Origin: Variovorax paradoxus
GTDB lineage: Bacteria; Pseudomonadota; Gammaproteobacteria; Burkholderiales; Burkholderiaceae_C
DNA: 64,000 nucleotides
NCBI RefSeq assembly: GCF_030811855.1
Contig: NZ_JAUSRN010000003.1
Span: 330,158 to 394,157 of the forward strand
Direction of reading: 5' to 3'
The notes beneath the pieces are model-generated. The model was not told the DNA's origin and made no database searches. It saw only the letters and a program-made list of their open reading frames with translations. This document shows, one piece after another, positions 1 through 9,081 of the stretch. The translations under genes and the position numbers were made by a program. Positions within the stretch are counted from its first letter, which is position 1. Each line of letters begins with the position of its first letter.

Positions 1-545
1 CCCCATTTTCTTTTCTCGACGATCTGTTCAATCGCATCGGCGAGCGTCTGCAGCCGCCTGCCTGGGCGGTGCACGAGATACAGCATCGCGCGGTGCTGTT
101 TTTGAATCACGTGCTGCAGCAGGAACCCGAGGCCCAGCAGCGGCTGCTGCGGCAGCAGGGGAGGGTGGTGCGCTTCCAGTGGCGCTTTGTGACGATGGAG
201 CTGGTGGCCACGCCCGCCGGCCTCCTCGACCTCGCGCCCGCCGGATCGGTGCCCGAGCTCACGCTCACCGTCACCGACGAATCCCCTTTTGACTTGGCCC
301 GCAACACGTTGCGCGGCGGCAAGCCATCGGTGCAGATCATCGGCGACGTGCAGCTCGCGGCCGAAGTCAACTGGCTGGTCGACCATGTGCGCTGGGATCT
401 CGAGGACGACCTCGCCCGGCTGATTGGCGATGTGCCGGCGCACACCATTTCCAACGGCGCGCGCCGGGTGGTGGGTGCACTGCGCCAGTTCGTCGGCGAT
501 CGCAAGCCCCAGCAGGCCGGCGGTTCGGCGAGCACGCCCGAATGA
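1..545 (+). CDS. ubiJ: Ubiquinone biosynthesis accessory factor UbiJ, 5' partial
   Basis: The C-terminal part of a small SCP2-type lipid-carrier-like protein that in proteobacteria assists the Ubi complex in aerobic ubiquinone synthesis in the cytosol. The frame is open from the window edge, and the residues before the first in-window start candidate (GTG at 69) already look like UbiJ ([13 protein letters not shown]). The true start therefore lies upstream and the GTG at 69 is internal. Residues such as NHVLQQEP and the SCP2-like stretch ending PSVQIIGD fit the family. The stop overlaps the ubiB start as ATGA, the usual ubiJ-ubiB arrangement, which supports the identity. The function is known from family work, not shown here. 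Confidence 0.85.
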   Translation, partial: PFSFLDDLFNRIGERLQPPAWAVHEIQHRAVLFLNHVLQQEPEAQQRLLRQQGRVVRFQWRFVTMELVATPAGLLDLAPAGSVPELTLTVTDESPFDLARNTLRGGKPSVQIIGDVQLAAEVNWLVDHVRWDLEDDLARLIGDVPAHTISNGARRVVGALRQFVGDRKPQQAGGSASTPE

Positions 546-2107
546 GGCGCTTCTACCGCGGGCTTTTCATCGTCTGGGTCGCGCTGCGCTACGGCCTGGA
601 CGAGCTCGTGCTCACGAGCTTCCAGAAGCCCTGGCTGCGCGTGGTGGCGCGCGTCGTTTCCATCGGCCGCAATCTCGATGCGCCCCGCGGCCAGCGGCTG
701 CGCGAGGCGCTCGAACGGCTGGGGCCCATCTTCGTCAAGTTCGGCCAGGTGCTGTCCACCCGGCGCGACCTGCTGCCGCCCGATATTGCCGACGAGCTCG
801 CGTTCCTGCAGGACCGGGTGCCGCCGTTCCCCTCGTCGGTGGCCATCGCGACCATCGAGCGCGCCTTCCGCCGTCCGGTGGGCGACGTGTTCGTGCAGTT
901 CGACGAGACGCCGATTGCCAGCGCCTCGATTGCGCAGGTGCACTTTGCGACCATTCGCACCAACGATGACGAGGTGCGCGAGGTCGCGGTCAAGGTGCTG
1001 CGTCCCAGCATGCGCGGCGTCATCGAGAAAGACCTGGCGCTCATGGCCATGATGGCCGGCTGGGTCGAGAGGCTCTCGCCCGACGGCAAGCGCCTGAAGC
1101 CGCGCGAGGTGGTGGGCGAGTTCGACAAGTACCTGCACGACGAGCTCGACCTGGTGCGCGAAGCGGCCAACGCCGCCCAGCTGCGCCGCAACATGGTCGA
1201 GCTCGACCTGGTGCTGATTCCCGAGATGTTCTGGGACTTCTGCCACCCCGAGGTGATCGTGATGGAGCGCATGAACGGCGTGCCCATTGCCCAGCTCGAC
1301 CGCCTGCGTGCAGCCGGCGTGGACATTCCCAAGCTGGCGCGCGACGGTGTCACCATCTTCTTCACGCAGGTGTTCCGTGACGGCTTCTTTCACGCCGACA
1401 TGCACCCGGGCAACATCCAGGTGAGCCTCGCGCCCGAGACCTTCGGGCGCTACATTTCGCTCGACTTCGGGATCATCGGCACGCTGACCGAGTCGGACAA
1501 GGAATATCTGGCGCAGAACTTCGTGGCCTTTTTCCGGCGCGACTACAAGCGCGTGGCCGAGCTTCACCTCGAGAGCGGCTGGGTGCCCGAAGGCACCCGC
1601 ATCGACGAGCTCGAAGCGGCGATACGCACCGTTTGCGAACCGTACTTCGACCGGCCGCTGCGGGAAATCTCGCTCGGCATGGTGCTGATGCGGCTGTTCC
1701 AGACCTCGCGCCGCTTCCATGTCGAGATCCAGCCACAGCTGGTGCTGCTGCAGAAAACCCTGCTCAACATCGAGGGATTGGGCCGCCAGCTCGACCCCGA
1801 GCTCGACCTCTGGCATACGGCCAAGCCGTTCCTGGAGAAATGGATGGTCGACCAGATCGGTCCCAGGAAACTGTTCGAGCAGCTCAAGGCCGAGGCGCCG
1901 CGCTATGCAAAATTGCTGCCGCAATTGCCGCGCCTGCTGCACGATTTCCTTGAGAATCGGCCCGCCGACCACCGCCGCGAGCTGCTGGAACTGCTGGCAG
2001 CGCAGAAGCGCGCCAACCGGATGCTGCAGGCCATTCTCTATGGTGGCATGGGATTTGTATTGGGGTTGCTCGCCATGCAGTTGCTGGTGCGCGTGAAGTT
2101 GTTCTAG
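542..2107 (+). CDS. ubiB: Ubiquinone biosynthesis kinase-like protein UbiB
   Basis: An atypical ABC1/ADCK-family kinase-like ATPase required for ubiquinone synthesis. It acts at the inner membrane and is thought to help make lipophilic intermediates available to the Ubi complex. Of 521 residues, the family KxGQ motif is at 66-69 (KFGQ). The alanine-rich nucleotide loop ASIAQVH is at 128-134, the conserved lysine is near 151 (VAVKVLRP), the catalytic-loop-like HADMHPGN is at 284-291 and DFG is at 308-310. A C-terminal hydrophobic segment at about 495-515 is the expected membrane anchor. The length is normal for UbiB. It overlaps ubiJ by 4 bp, implying translational coupling. Confidence 0.97.
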   Translation: MRRFYRGLFIVWVALRYGLDELVLTSFQKPWLRVVARVVSIGRNLDAPRGQRLREALERLGPIFVKFGQVLSTRRDLLPPDIADELAFLQDRVPPFPSSVAIATIERAFRRPVGDVFVQFDETPIASASIAQVHFATIRTNDDEVREVAVKVLRPSMRGVIEKDLALMAMMAGWVERLSPDGKRLKPREVVGEFDKYLHDELDLVREAANAAQLRRNMVELDLVLIPEMFWDFCHPEVIVMERMNGVPIAQLDRLRAAGVDIPKLARDGVTIFFTQVFRDGFFHADMHPGNIQVSLAPETFGRYISLDFGIIGTLTESDKEYLAQNFVAFFRRDYKRVAELHLESGWVPEGTRIDELEAAIRTVCEPYFDRPLREISLGMVLMRLFQTSRRFHVEIQPQLVLLQKTLLNIEGLGRQLDPELDLWHTAKPFLEKWMVDQIGPRKLFEQLKAEAPRYAKLLPQLPRLLHDFLENRPADHRRELLELLAAQKRANRMLQAILYGGMGFVLGLLAMQLLVRVKLF

Positions 2108-2119
2108 AGGAGAGTCCCC

Positions 2120-3568
2120 GTGCTGTTGACGCTGGTTGTCGTTTATCTGCTGGTCACCATCGCGATCGGCCTCTACGCCGCCAAGCGGGTGAAGAACACC
2201 ACCGACTTCGCGATTGCCGGTCGGCATCTGCCGCTCTACATGATCGTGACGACCACCTTCGCGACCTGGTTCGGGTCCGAAACGGTGCTTGGCATTCCCG
2301 CCAAGTTCATCGAGGGCGGCCTGAACGGGGTGATCGAAGACCCCTTCGGCGCGGGCACCTGCCTCATCCTGGTGGGGCTGTTCTTCGCGGGCAAGCTGTA
2401 CCGCATGACGCTTTTGACCATCAGCGACTACTACCGCGAGCGCTATGGCCGGGGCGTCGAGGTGGCCTGCTCGCTCATCATCATGCTGAGCTACCTCGGC
2501 TGGGTGTCGGCGCAGGTCACGGCGCTGGGGCTGGTATTCAACGTGCTCTCGGCTGGTGCCATCAGCATTCCGGTGGGCATGGTGATCGGCGTGGTCTCGA
2601 TCCTGGCGTACACCCTGTTCGGCGGCATGTGGTCGGTGGCGGTCACCGATTTCATCCAGATGATCATCCTCGTCGCGGGGCTTGCCATCATTGCCGTGTT
2701 CGCGGGCAACATGGCTGGCGGCGCCGACAAGGTGGTGGCCTTTGCGGTCAGCAAGGACCTCTTCAAGTTCTGGCCCGAGCCCAACTGGCACGACATGGTG
2801 TTCTTCTTTGCCGCGGCCATCACGATGATGCTGGGCTCCATTCCGCAGCAGGACGTGTTCCAGCGCGTCATGTCGGCCAACAGCACCAAGGCCGCCACGC
2901 GGGGCCCCGTCATTGGCGGCGTCGCTTACATCCTCTTCGCCTCCGTCCCCATGTTCCTGGTGGCGAGCGCGCTCCTGATCATGCCGGAGCAGACGGCCGC
3001 GCTGCTGAAGGAAGATCCGCAGAAGGTGCTGCCCACGCTGGTGCTCGAGAAGATGCCCTTCGTGATGCAGGTGCTGTTCTTCGGCGCGCTGCTGTCGGCC
3101 ATCAAGTCGACCGCCTCGGCCACCTTGCTGGCACCGAGCGTCACGTTCACCGAGAACATCTGGCGCCAGTTTCGGCCCGCGGGAACCGACCGCCAGAACC
3201 TCATGACCATGCGCATCACGGTGCTGGTCTTCAGTGCGGCGGTGCTGGCCTACGCCATCCGCATGCAGGGCACGCCCATCTACGAACTGGTGTCGGGCGC
3301 CTACCAGGTGCCGCTGGTCGGCGCATTCGTGCCGCTGGTGTGCGGGCTCTACTGGCGCCGCGCCACCACCCAGGGCGCTGTCGCCTCCATTTTGTTCGGC
3401 ATCGGCACCTGGCTGCTGTTCCTGTCGATGCCCTGGGGCGCGGCATTCCCGGCTCAGCTGGCCGGCGTGCTCGCTTCCTTTGCCGGCATGGTGGCCGGGT
3501 CGCTGGCACCGCAGTGGGTCGCCAATACCCGCACACCGCACCGGCTGCTGGCCACGGAACCGGCCTGA
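2120..3568 (+). CDS. Sodium:solute symporter family protein
   Basis: A polytopic inner-membrane transporter of the sodium:solute symporter (SSS/SSF) family, 482 residues, with about 13 predicted hydrophobic helices spread over the whole length. It starts at a GTG preceded by a good Shine-Dalgarno (aggagag), 12 bp after ubiB. The family uses the sodium gradient to import small organic solutes such as amino acids, sugars, carboxylates or vitamins. The substrate cannot be told from sequence alone, and the neighbour ubiB gives no clue. Motif-like stretches include the N-terminal TTFATWFGSETVLG and the mid-protein SIPQQDVFQRVMSA, typical of this superfamily. Confidence 0.9.
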   Translation: MLLTLVVVYLLVTIAIGLYAAKRVKNTTDFAIAGRHLPLYMIVTTTFATWFGSETVLGIPAKFIEGGLNGVIEDPFGAGTCLILVGLFFAGKLYRMTLLTISDYYRERYGRGVEVACSLIIMLSYLGWVSAQVTALGLVFNVLSAGAISIPVGMVIGVVSILAYTLFGGMWSVAVTDFIQMIILVAGLAIIAVFAGNMAGGADKVVAFAVSKDLFKFWPEPNWHDMVFFFAAAITMMLGSIPQQDVFQRVMSANSTKAATRGPVIGGVAYILFASVPMFLVASALLIMPEQTAALLKEDPQKVLPTLVLEKMPFVMQVLFFGALLSAIKSTASATLLAPSVTFTENIWRQFRPAGTDRQNLMTMRITVLVFSAAVLAYAIRMQGTPIYELVSGAYQVPLVGAFVPLVCGLYWRRATTQGAVASILFGIGTWLLFLSMPWGAAFPAQLAGVLASFAGMVAGSLAPQWVANTRTPHRLLATEPA

Positions 3569-3680
3569 AGACGCGCCTCTTGGCGGGGCGGCCCTTATAA
3601 TCGAGGGCTTTGCGAGCGACCTTTGCCAGGCTTTTACCAAGCCTTTTGCCGAGTCCGCGCCGCTTTTCCACTCAATTCCA

Positions 3681-4031
3681 ATGCCCATTTACGCCTACAA
3701 GTGCAGTGCCTGCGGCTTTGCCAAGGATGCACTGCAAAAAATGTCCGATGCGCCGCTCACGGTGTGCCCGACGTGCGGCGCGAGTGCGTTCGAGAAGCAA
3801 GTCACCGCCGCCGGTTTCCAGCTCAAGGGTTCCGGCTGGTACGTGACTGATTTCCGAGACGGCGGCGGCAAGAAGGCCGAGCCTGCAACCGCGGCTCCCG
3901 CGGCAGCCAACGGTGACGCCGCCGCGCCGGCCCCAGCCGCCAAGACCGCGGAAGCTTCCAGCCCCGCGCCAGCTCCCGCGCCCAGCCCGGCGCCGGCCCC
4001 CGCCGCAGCCGCAGCCGCCAAGGGCGCCTGA
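3681..4031 (+). CDS. FmdB-family zinc ribbon protein with Ala/Pro-rich tail
   Basis: A 116-residue protein beginning MPIYAYKC, the hallmark N-terminus of the FmdB/CxxC_CXXC_SSSS regulatory-protein family. Two CxxC pairs (Cys 8/11 and 29/32) form a putative zinc ribbon over the first 60 residues. The rest, about residue 65 to the end, is low-complexity Ala/Pro/Lys with repeated AP dipeptides. FmdB was named from the formamidase locus of Methylophilus, but its molecular role is not settled. It lies 12 bp upstream of the DUF502 gene and near aspS, an arrangement I recall from many betaproteobacteria. The ATG at 3681 is chosen because it opens directly on the conserved MPIYAY motif. An in-frame upstream extension lacks homology. 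Confidence 0.9.
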   Translation: MPIYAYKCSACGFAKDALQKMSDAPLTVCPTCGASAFEKQVTAAGFQLKGSGWYVTDFRDGGGKKAEPATAAPAAANGDAAAPAPAAKTAEASSPAPAPAPSPAPAPAAAAAAKGA

Positions 4032-4042
4032 GAACACACACC

Positions 4043-4663
4043 ATGCTCGCCCTGCGCAAATGGCTGTTTTCCGGCTTGCTGGTGATCGTTCCGCTGTTCA
4101 TCACCCTGGCGGTGCTGAAGTGGATCATCGACACGCTGGATCAGACGCTCTGGGTGCTGCCGTCGGTCTGGCAGAAGTGGCTGTACGACAACAACGTGCG
4201 CGGTCTCGGCGTGCTGCTCACGCTGGGCATCCTGCTGGGCGTGGGCGCCACTGCGAGCAATTTCGTGGGCAAGCGCCTGCTCGGCTGGGGCGACGCGGTG
4301 GTGCGGCGCATTCCGGTCGTCCGTTCGATCTATTCGAGCGTCAAGCAGGTGTCCGACACGCTCTTTTCCGAGAATGGCAATGCCTTCCGGACGGCCGTGC
4401 TGGTGCAGTGGCCGCGCGAGGGGGTTTGGACCATCGCCTTTGTTACCGGCACGCCCGGCGGTGACGTGGTCGAGCACCTGGGCGGCGGCGACTACCTCAG
4501 CGTCTACGTACCGACCACGCCCAATCCCACGGGCGGATATTTCGTGATGCTCAAGCGCAGCGACTGCATCGAACTCAAGATGAGCGTGGACGAAGCGCTC
4601 AAGTACATCGTCTCGATGGGGGTGGTCGTTCCCGGCGGCCCTTCTTCCCTCGCGAACAAGTAG
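4043..4663 (+). CDS. DUF502 family membrane protein
   Basis: A 206-residue inner-membrane protein of family DUF502. The first 90 residues contain two strong hydrophobic segments (about 10-30 and 58-80) separated by the conserved region around WIIDTLDQTLW. The remainder is a soluble domain with the family-typical PVVRSIYSSVKQ stretch. No biochemical role is established. It lies between the FmdB zinc ribbon and aspS on the same strand with short gaps, so co-transcription with them is likely. It starts at an ATG 11 bp after the FmdB stop. Confidence 0.9.
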   Translation: MLALRKWLFSGLLVIVPLFITLAVLKWIIDTLDQTLWVLPSVWQKWLYDNNVRGLGVLLTLGILLGVGATASNFVGKRLLGWGDAVVRRIPVVRSIYSSVKQVSDTLFSENGNAFRTAVLVQWPREGVWTIAFVTGTPGGDVVEHLGGGDYLSVYVPTTPNPTGGYFVMLKRSDCIELKMSVDEALKYIVSMGVVVPGGPSSLANK

Positions 4664-4696
4664 AAAACGCGCCTTCGCGGCGCTGGAATCCAAGAT

Positions 4697-6502
4697 ATGG
4701 CCATGCGTACTCACTATTGCGGTCTTGTGACCGAAGCCCTGATGGGCCAAACCGTCACCCTGTGCGGCTGGGTCAACCGCCGCCGCGACCATGGCGGCGT
4801 GATCTTCGTCGACGTGCGCGACCGCGAAGGCTACGTGCAGGTGGTGTGCGACCCCGATCGCGCCTCCACCTTCGCCGTGGCCGAGAACCTGCGAAATGAG
4901 TTCTGCGTGCAGATCACGGGCCTGGTGCGTTCGCGCCCCGAAGGCACGACCAACGACCAGCTCAAGAGCGGCAAGATCGAAGTGCTGTGCCACGAGCTCA
5001 AGGTGCTTAACCCGTCGGTCACGCCGCCGTTCCTGCTGGACGACGACAACCTGTCGGAAACCACCCGCCTCACGCACCGCGTGCTCGACCTGCGCCGCCC
5101 CGCCATGCAGCGCAACATGATGCTGCGCTACAAGGTGACGATGGAGACGCGCAAGTTCCTCGATGCCAACGGCTTCATCGACATCGAGACCCCGATGCTC
5201 GGCAAGTCCACGCCCGAAGGCGCGCGCGACTACCTCGTGCCCAGCCGCGTGCACGACGGCAGCTTCTTTGCGCTGCCGCAGTCGCCCCAGCTCTTCAAGC
5301 AGCTCCTGATGGTGGCCGGCTACGACCGCTACTACCAGATCGTGAAGTGCTTCCGCGACGAAGACCTGCGCGCCGACCGCCAGCCCGAGTTCACGCAGAT
5401 CGACATCGAGACCTCGTTCCTCGCCGAAGAAGAAATCCGCGAGATGTTCGAGGGCATGATCCGCACCGTGTTCCGCAATGCCGCGAGCATCGACCTGCCT
5501 GTGTTCCCGACCATGAGCTATGCCGACGCCATGTTCAAGTACGGCTCCGACAAGCCCGACCTGCGCGTGAAGCTCGAATTCACCGAGCTCACCGAGCTCA
5601 TGAAGCGCGTCGAGTTCAAGGTGTTCTCGAATGCCGCCACCATGAAGGGCGGCCGCGTGGTCGCGCTGCGCGTGCCAGGCGGCGGCGCCGAGGGCGGCCT
5701 CTCGCGCGGCGAGATCGACGCGTATCAAGAGTTCGTCAAGATCTACGGCGCCAAGGGCCTGGCCTACATCAAGGTCAATGACGCGCAAGCCGGCCGCGAA
5801 GGCCTGCAGAGCCCGATCGTCAAGAACCTCGACGACGCGGCGCTGGCCGAGATCATCGCCCGCACGGGTGCCCGCAACGGCGACATCCTGTTCTTCGGCG
5901 CCGACAAGGAAAAGGTCGTCAACGACGCCATCGGCGCACTGCGCGTGAAGATCGGCCACAGCGCCTTCGGCAAGAAGAGCGGCCTGTTCGACGACCGCTG
6001 GGCGCCTCTCTGGGTCGTCGACTTCCCGATGTTCGAGTTCGACGAGGAAGGCCAGCGCTGGTCGGCCGTGCACCATCCGTTCACCGCACCCAAGGACGGC
6101 CATGAAGACCTCATGGACACCGCGCCCGAGAAGTGCATTGCCAAGGCCTATGACATGGTGCTGAACGGCATCGAGATGGGCGGCGGCTCGGTGCGTATCC
6201 ACCGCGAGGAAGTGCAGAGCAAGGTCTTCCGCGCGCTCAAGATCAACGCAGAGGACGCGCAGCTCAAGTTCGGCTTCCTGCTCGACGCGCTGCAGTACGG
6301 CGCACCGCCGCACGGCGGCATCGCCATCGGCCTCGATCGCCTGGTCATGCTCATGACCGGTGCCGAGTCAATCCGCGACGTGATTGCCTTCCCCAAGACC
6401 CAGCGCGCGCAAGACCTGCTCACGCAGGCGCCGAGCCCGGTCGACGAAAAGCAGCTGCGCGAGCTGCACATCCGGCTGCGCAACGTCCACCAGCCTGCCT
6501 GA
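4697..6502 (+). CDS. aspS: Aspartate--tRNA ligase
   Basis: Cytosolic class II aminoacyl-tRNA synthetase charging tRNA-Asp with aspartate. The 601-residue bacterial-type protein has an N-terminal OB-fold anticodon-binding domain ([20 protein letters not shown]), motif 1 around [15 protein letters not shown] and motif 2 around [19 protein letters not shown] bacterial insertion domain sits in the middle, and motif 3 is near the C-terminus ([13 protein letters not shown]). A start two codons later (MRTHYCG, 4703) is an equally good choice. Whether it also charges tRNA-Asn is not decided here. nudB follows after 7 bp. Confidence 0.98.
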   Translation: MAMRTHYCGLVTEALMGQTVTLCGWVNRRRDHGGVIFVDVRDREGYVQVVCDPDRASTFAVAENLRNEFCVQITGLVRSRPEGTTNDQLKSGKIEVLCHELKVLNPSVTPPFLLDDDNLSETTRLTHRVLDLRRPAMQRNMMLRYKVTMETRKFLDANGFIDIETPMLGKSTPEGARDYLVPSRVHDGSFFALPQSPQLFKQLLMVAGYDRYYQIVKCFRDEDLRADRQPEFTQIDIETSFLAEEEIREMFEGMIRTVFRNAASIDLPVFPTMSYADAMFKYGSDKPDLRVKLEFTELTELMKRVEFKVFSNAATMKGGRVVALRVPGGGAEGGLSRGEIDAYQEFVKIYGAKGLAYIKVNDAQAGREGLQSPIVKNLDDAALAEIIARTGARNGDILFFGADKEKVVNDAIGALRVKIGHSAFGKKSGLFDDRWAPLWVVDFPMFEFDEEGQRWSAVHHPFTAPKDGHEDLMDTAPEKCIAKAYDMVLNGIEMGGGSVRIHREEVQSKVFRALKINAEDAQLKFGFLLDALQYGAPPHGGIAIGLDRLVMLMTGAESIRDVIAFPKTQRAQDLLTQAPSPVDEKQLRELHIRLRNVHQPA

Positions 6503-6509
6503 TGCGCCC

Positions 6510-6983
6510 ATGACGACCATCGCCCGGCCCTGGAAGATTCCGGAGTCGGTGCTGGTCGTCATTCACACGCCGGCGCTCGAGGTGCTGCTGATCCGGCGCG
6601 CCGATGCCCATGAGTTCTGGCAGTCGGTTACGGGCAGCAAGGACGTGCTCGACGAGCCGCTGGCGCTCACCGCGGCGCGCGAGGTGGCGGAAGAAACCGG
6701 TATCCAGTGCGGGGAGGGCAGCCCGCTGGCAGCCCGGCTGGTCGACTGGCAGCTGCGCAACGTCTACGAAATCTATCCCGGCTGGCGTACGCGCTACGAG
6801 CCCGGCATCACGCACAACACCGAGCATCTCTTCGGGCTCTGCGTGCCCGAGCGCATGGTGCCCACGCTTCACCCCCGCGAGCACACGGCCTGGAAATGGT
6901 TGCCCTATCGCGAGGCCGCCGATGCGTGTTTTTCTCCATCGAATGCCGAAGCCATTCTGTTGCTGCCAAAATTTGCTCGATGA
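6510..6983 (+). CDS. nudB: Dihydroneopterin triphosphate diphosphatase NudB
   Basis: A Nudix hydrolase of 157 residues that removes pyrophosphate from 7,8-dihydroneopterin triphosphate, the step after FolE in folate synthesis. The Nudix box is readable as a G, then E-x7-REVAEETG. The spacing from G to the first E (GSKDVLDE) is one residue longer than the textbook box, which I believe is usual in betaproteobacterial NudB. The ATG at 6510 follows the aspS stop by 7 bp and yields the conserved N-terminus KIPESVLVVIHTP. It overlaps the next gene by ATGA. folE, which makes its substrate, is 0.8 kb downstream, which supports the folate assignment over a generic Nudix enzyme. Confidence 0.88.
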   Translation: MTTIARPWKIPESVLVVIHTPALEVLLIRRADAHEFWQSVTGSKDVLDEPLALTAAREVAEETGIQCGEGSPLAARLVDWQLRNVYEIYPGWRTRYEPGITHNTEHLFGLCVPERMVPTLHPREHTAWKWLPYREAADACFSPSNAEAILLLPKFAR

Positions 6984-7732
6984 ACCTGCCGGCACACACG
7001 CTTCGGGTCGCGACCTACAACATCCACAAGGGTGTGCAAGGCATCGGCCCTGCCCGGCGCCTGGAAATCCATAACCTGGGGCACGCCATCGAGCAACTCG
7101 ATGCCGACATCATCTGCCTACAAGAGGTGCGCAAGATGAACCGGCAGGCGCAGGCGCGTTTTGCGCGCTGGCCCGAGATGCCGCAGGCCGATTTTCTGGC
7201 GCCCGAGGGCTACACCGCAGTCTACGAAACCAATGCCGTCACGCGCCACGGGGAGCATGGCAACGCGCTGCTCACCCGGTGGCCGGTGATCCGTACCGGG
7301 CACCAGGATATTTCAGACCATCGATTCGAGCAGCGCGGGCTGCTGCACGTCGTCATCGAATTCGAGGAACGACCGGTGCATGCCATCGTGGTGCACCTGG
7401 GACTCATCAAGGGCAGCCGCGTGCGGCAGGTGGCCCGGCTGCGCGAGTTCATCGAACGCGAAGTGCCGGCGGGCGAAGCGGTGGTGGTGGCGGGCGACTT
7501 CAACGACTGGGGCGCACGCATGCGCCACGCCATGAATGCCATGGGCCTGCGCGACACCAGCGACCTGCGCGGCCCGCCAACGCTCACCTATCCCTCGCGC
7601 CTGCCCGTGGCACAGCTTGACTTCATCTACGCGAGGCAGCTCGAGCCGGCCGCCTGCTCGGTGCCGCGGGGCCCGATCTGGGCCCGGATGTCCGACCACC
7701 TGCCGCTGGTGGCCGATTTCACGCTGGCCTAA
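6980..7732 (+). CDS. Endonuclease/exonuclease/phosphatase (EEP) family protein
   Basis: A 250-residue metal-dependent phosphodiesterase of the EEP superfamily, resembling YbhP-type proteins often found beside cardiolipin synthase genes. Expected motifs are present: an N-terminal strand with VATYNIHKG (Asn, metal site), ICLQEVR (metal-binding Glu) at about 45-51, GDFNDW in the second half and the final SDHLPLV (catalytic Asp-His). The start overlaps the nudB stop as ATGA, giving translational coupling. The substrate could be a nucleic acid, phospholipid or phosphoinositide-like ester; sequence does not decide. No cardiolipin synthase is seen nearby. Confidence 0.88.
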   Translation: MNLPAHTLRVATYNIHKGVQGIGPARRLEIHNLGHAIEQLDADIICLQEVRKMNRQAQARFARWPEMPQADFLAPEGYTAVYETNAVTRHGEHGNALLTRWPVIRTGHQDISDHRFEQRGLLHVVIEFEERPVHAIVVHLGLIKGSRVRQVARLREFIEREVPAGEAVVVAGDFNDWGARMRHAMNAMGLRDTSDLRGPPTLTYPSRLPVAQLDFIYARQLEPAACSVPRGPIWARMSDHLPLVADFTLA

Positions 7733-7814
7733 GGCCGATCCGGCGGTCTTTGCGGCCCGCGCACCGCTTCTCCCGCCTCGGCAGCCCAAATGCGTTCGCT
7801 GATACCATGCGCGG

Positions 7815-8546
7815 ATGCTGAGGAAAACCGACGTGGAACCGCGCCCTGATGGCAACAATGACGACGAGGGCACACCCGTCTCGGTGAAGATCCGCGAGCG
7901 CCTGACGGCCGCGCGCAAGCGCTTCAACGCCAACGACAACATCGCCGAGTTCATCGCGCCGGGCGAGCTCGAGTCTTTGCTCGACGAGGTCGAGGTCAAG
8001 ATGAAGGGCGTGCTCGAAAGCCTGGTGATCGATCTCGAGAACGATCACAACACCGGCAACACCGCGCGCCGCGTGGCCAAGATGTACCTCAACGAAGTGT
8101 TCAGGGGCCGCTACGTGGCGCCGCCTTCGCTCACCGAGTTTCCGAACGCCGAGCACCTGAACGAGCTGATGATCGTCGGCCCGATCACCGTGCGCAGCGC
8201 CTGCTCGCACCACTTCTGCCCGATCATCGGCAAGCTGTGGATCGGCATCATGCCGAACGAGCACACCAACGTCATCGGCCTGTCCAAGTACGCCCGCCTT
8301 GCCGAATGGGTCATGGGGCGTCCGCAGATCCAGGAAGAAGCCGTGGTGCAATTGGCCGACCTGATCCAGGAAAAGACCCAGCCAGACGGCCTGGCGCTGG
8401 TGATGGAAGCCGAGCACTTCTGCATGGCCTGGCGCGGCGTGAAGGAAATGGACAGCAAGATGATCAACTCCGTGATGCGCGGCGTGTTCCTGAAAGACCC
8501 GAGCCTGCGCCGCGAATTTCTTTCCCTCTTGCCGAGAAGGAGCTGA
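7815..8546 (+). CDS. folE: GTP cyclohydrolase I FolE
   Basis: Converts GTP to 7,8-dihydroneopterin triphosphate, the first committed step of tetrahydrofolate synthesis and the source of the QueD substrate. The 243-residue protein carries the zinc-site sequence SACSHHFCP and the later AEHFCMAWRG, matching the Cys-His-Cys ligand set, plus NTARRVAKMYLNEVF typical of the family. The N-terminal 25 residues (rich in D, P and N) are variable, so a start slightly downstream is possible. It is followed after 2 bp by a BLUF photoreceptor gene, an unusual and almost certainly co-translated partner. Confidence 0.94.
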   Translation: MLRKTDVEPRPDGNNDDEGTPVSVKIRERLTAARKRFNANDNIAEFIAPGELESLLDEVEVKMKGVLESLVIDLENDHNTGNTARRVAKMYLNEVFRGRYVAPPSLTEFPNAEHLNELMIVGPITVRSACSHHFCPIIGKLWIGIMPNEHTNVIGLSKYARLAEWVMGRPQIQEEAVVQLADLIQEKTQPDGLALVMEAEHFCMAWRGVKEMDSKMINSVMRGVFLKDPSLRREFLSLLPRRS

Positions 8547-8548
8547 AC

Positions 8549-8971
8549 ATGCTCGTGAGACTTCTCTATGCCAGCCGCGCCGTGGACAACAGCCCCGAGG
8601 CGGTCGAAGCCATCCTTGCGCAATCGCGCGCGCACAACACGTCCTGCGGCATCACCGGCATTCTTTGTTATGGCGCAGGCACCTTCCTGCAGGCCATCGA
8701 AGGCGGGCGCACGGCCATCAGCGAGCTGTACGGCCACATCCAGCGCGATGCGCGCCACAAGGACGTGGTGCTGCTGCACTACGAAGAAATTTCCGAGCGC
8801 CGCTTCGGCGGCTGGACCATGGGGCAGGTCAACCTCTCCAAGCTCAATGCCTCGACCCTGCTCAAGTACTCGGAAAAGCCCGAGCTCAATCCGTACGCGG
8901 TGTCGGGCAAGGTCTCGCTGGCGCTGCTCGAAGAATTGATGGCCACCGCCGCCATCGTCGGCCGCCACTAG
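8549..8971 (+). CDS. BLUF-domain blue-light photoreceptor
   Basis: A short stand-alone blue-light sensor using FAD. The 140 residues are almost entirely one BLUF domain. Key positions align with Slr1694/AppA numbering: Tyr7 (RLLYAS), Asn30 before GITGIL, Gln48 in FLQAIEG, and Trp89/Met91 in GGWTMG. The photoactive Tyr-Gln pair and the semi-conserved Trp/Met are therefore intact and the protein should be photochemically competent. There is no effector domain; the last 45 residues probably form the two C-terminal helices of short BLUF proteins, which signal by protein-protein contact. It begins 2 bp after the folE stop, with the Shine-Dalgarno (aaggagc) inside folE. The downstream partner is unknown. 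Confidence 0.93.
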   Translation: MLVRLLYASRAVDNSPEAVEAILAQSRAHNTSCGITGILCYGAGTFLQAIEGGRTAISELYGHIQRDARHKDVVLLHYEEISERRFGGWTMGQVNLSKLNASTLLKYSEKPELNPYAVSGKVSLALLEELMATAAIVGRH

Positions 8972-8977
8972 AACACG

Positions 8978-9060
8978 TGCCCCCACGCTCGGCACTTCGT
9001 GTCCTCGCTGCCCCCCGAGGGGGCCGCTCGCGCCTTGGGGCGGCCCGGCGGCGCTCGATC
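8978..9060. repeat. GC-rich intergenic repeat-like element with perfect hairpin
   Basis: Non-coding stretch between the BLUF gene and the EamA transporter. It contains a perfect six-pair hairpin (GCCCCC, loop CGA, GGGGGC, 9010-9024) followed by a second G/C-rich segment. I recall very similar text (beginning CCCCCACGCTCG and running to the CCCCCCGAGGGGG core) scattered between genes in Variovorax and related genomes, so this is probably one copy of a dispersed family repeat. It may also act as a transcript end, although there is no T-run. Only one such copy is seen in the window. Confidence 0.5.
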
Positions 9061-9081
9061 GCGCGTAGCTTGTAGTCAGGG

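Noticed and set aside
107..3688. A 1193-codon open frame on the minus strand
   Set aside because: Antisense to ubiB and the symporter. In GC-rich coding DNA the opposite strand often stays open; its translation is His/Arg/Gln-rich low-complexity text with no family resemblance.
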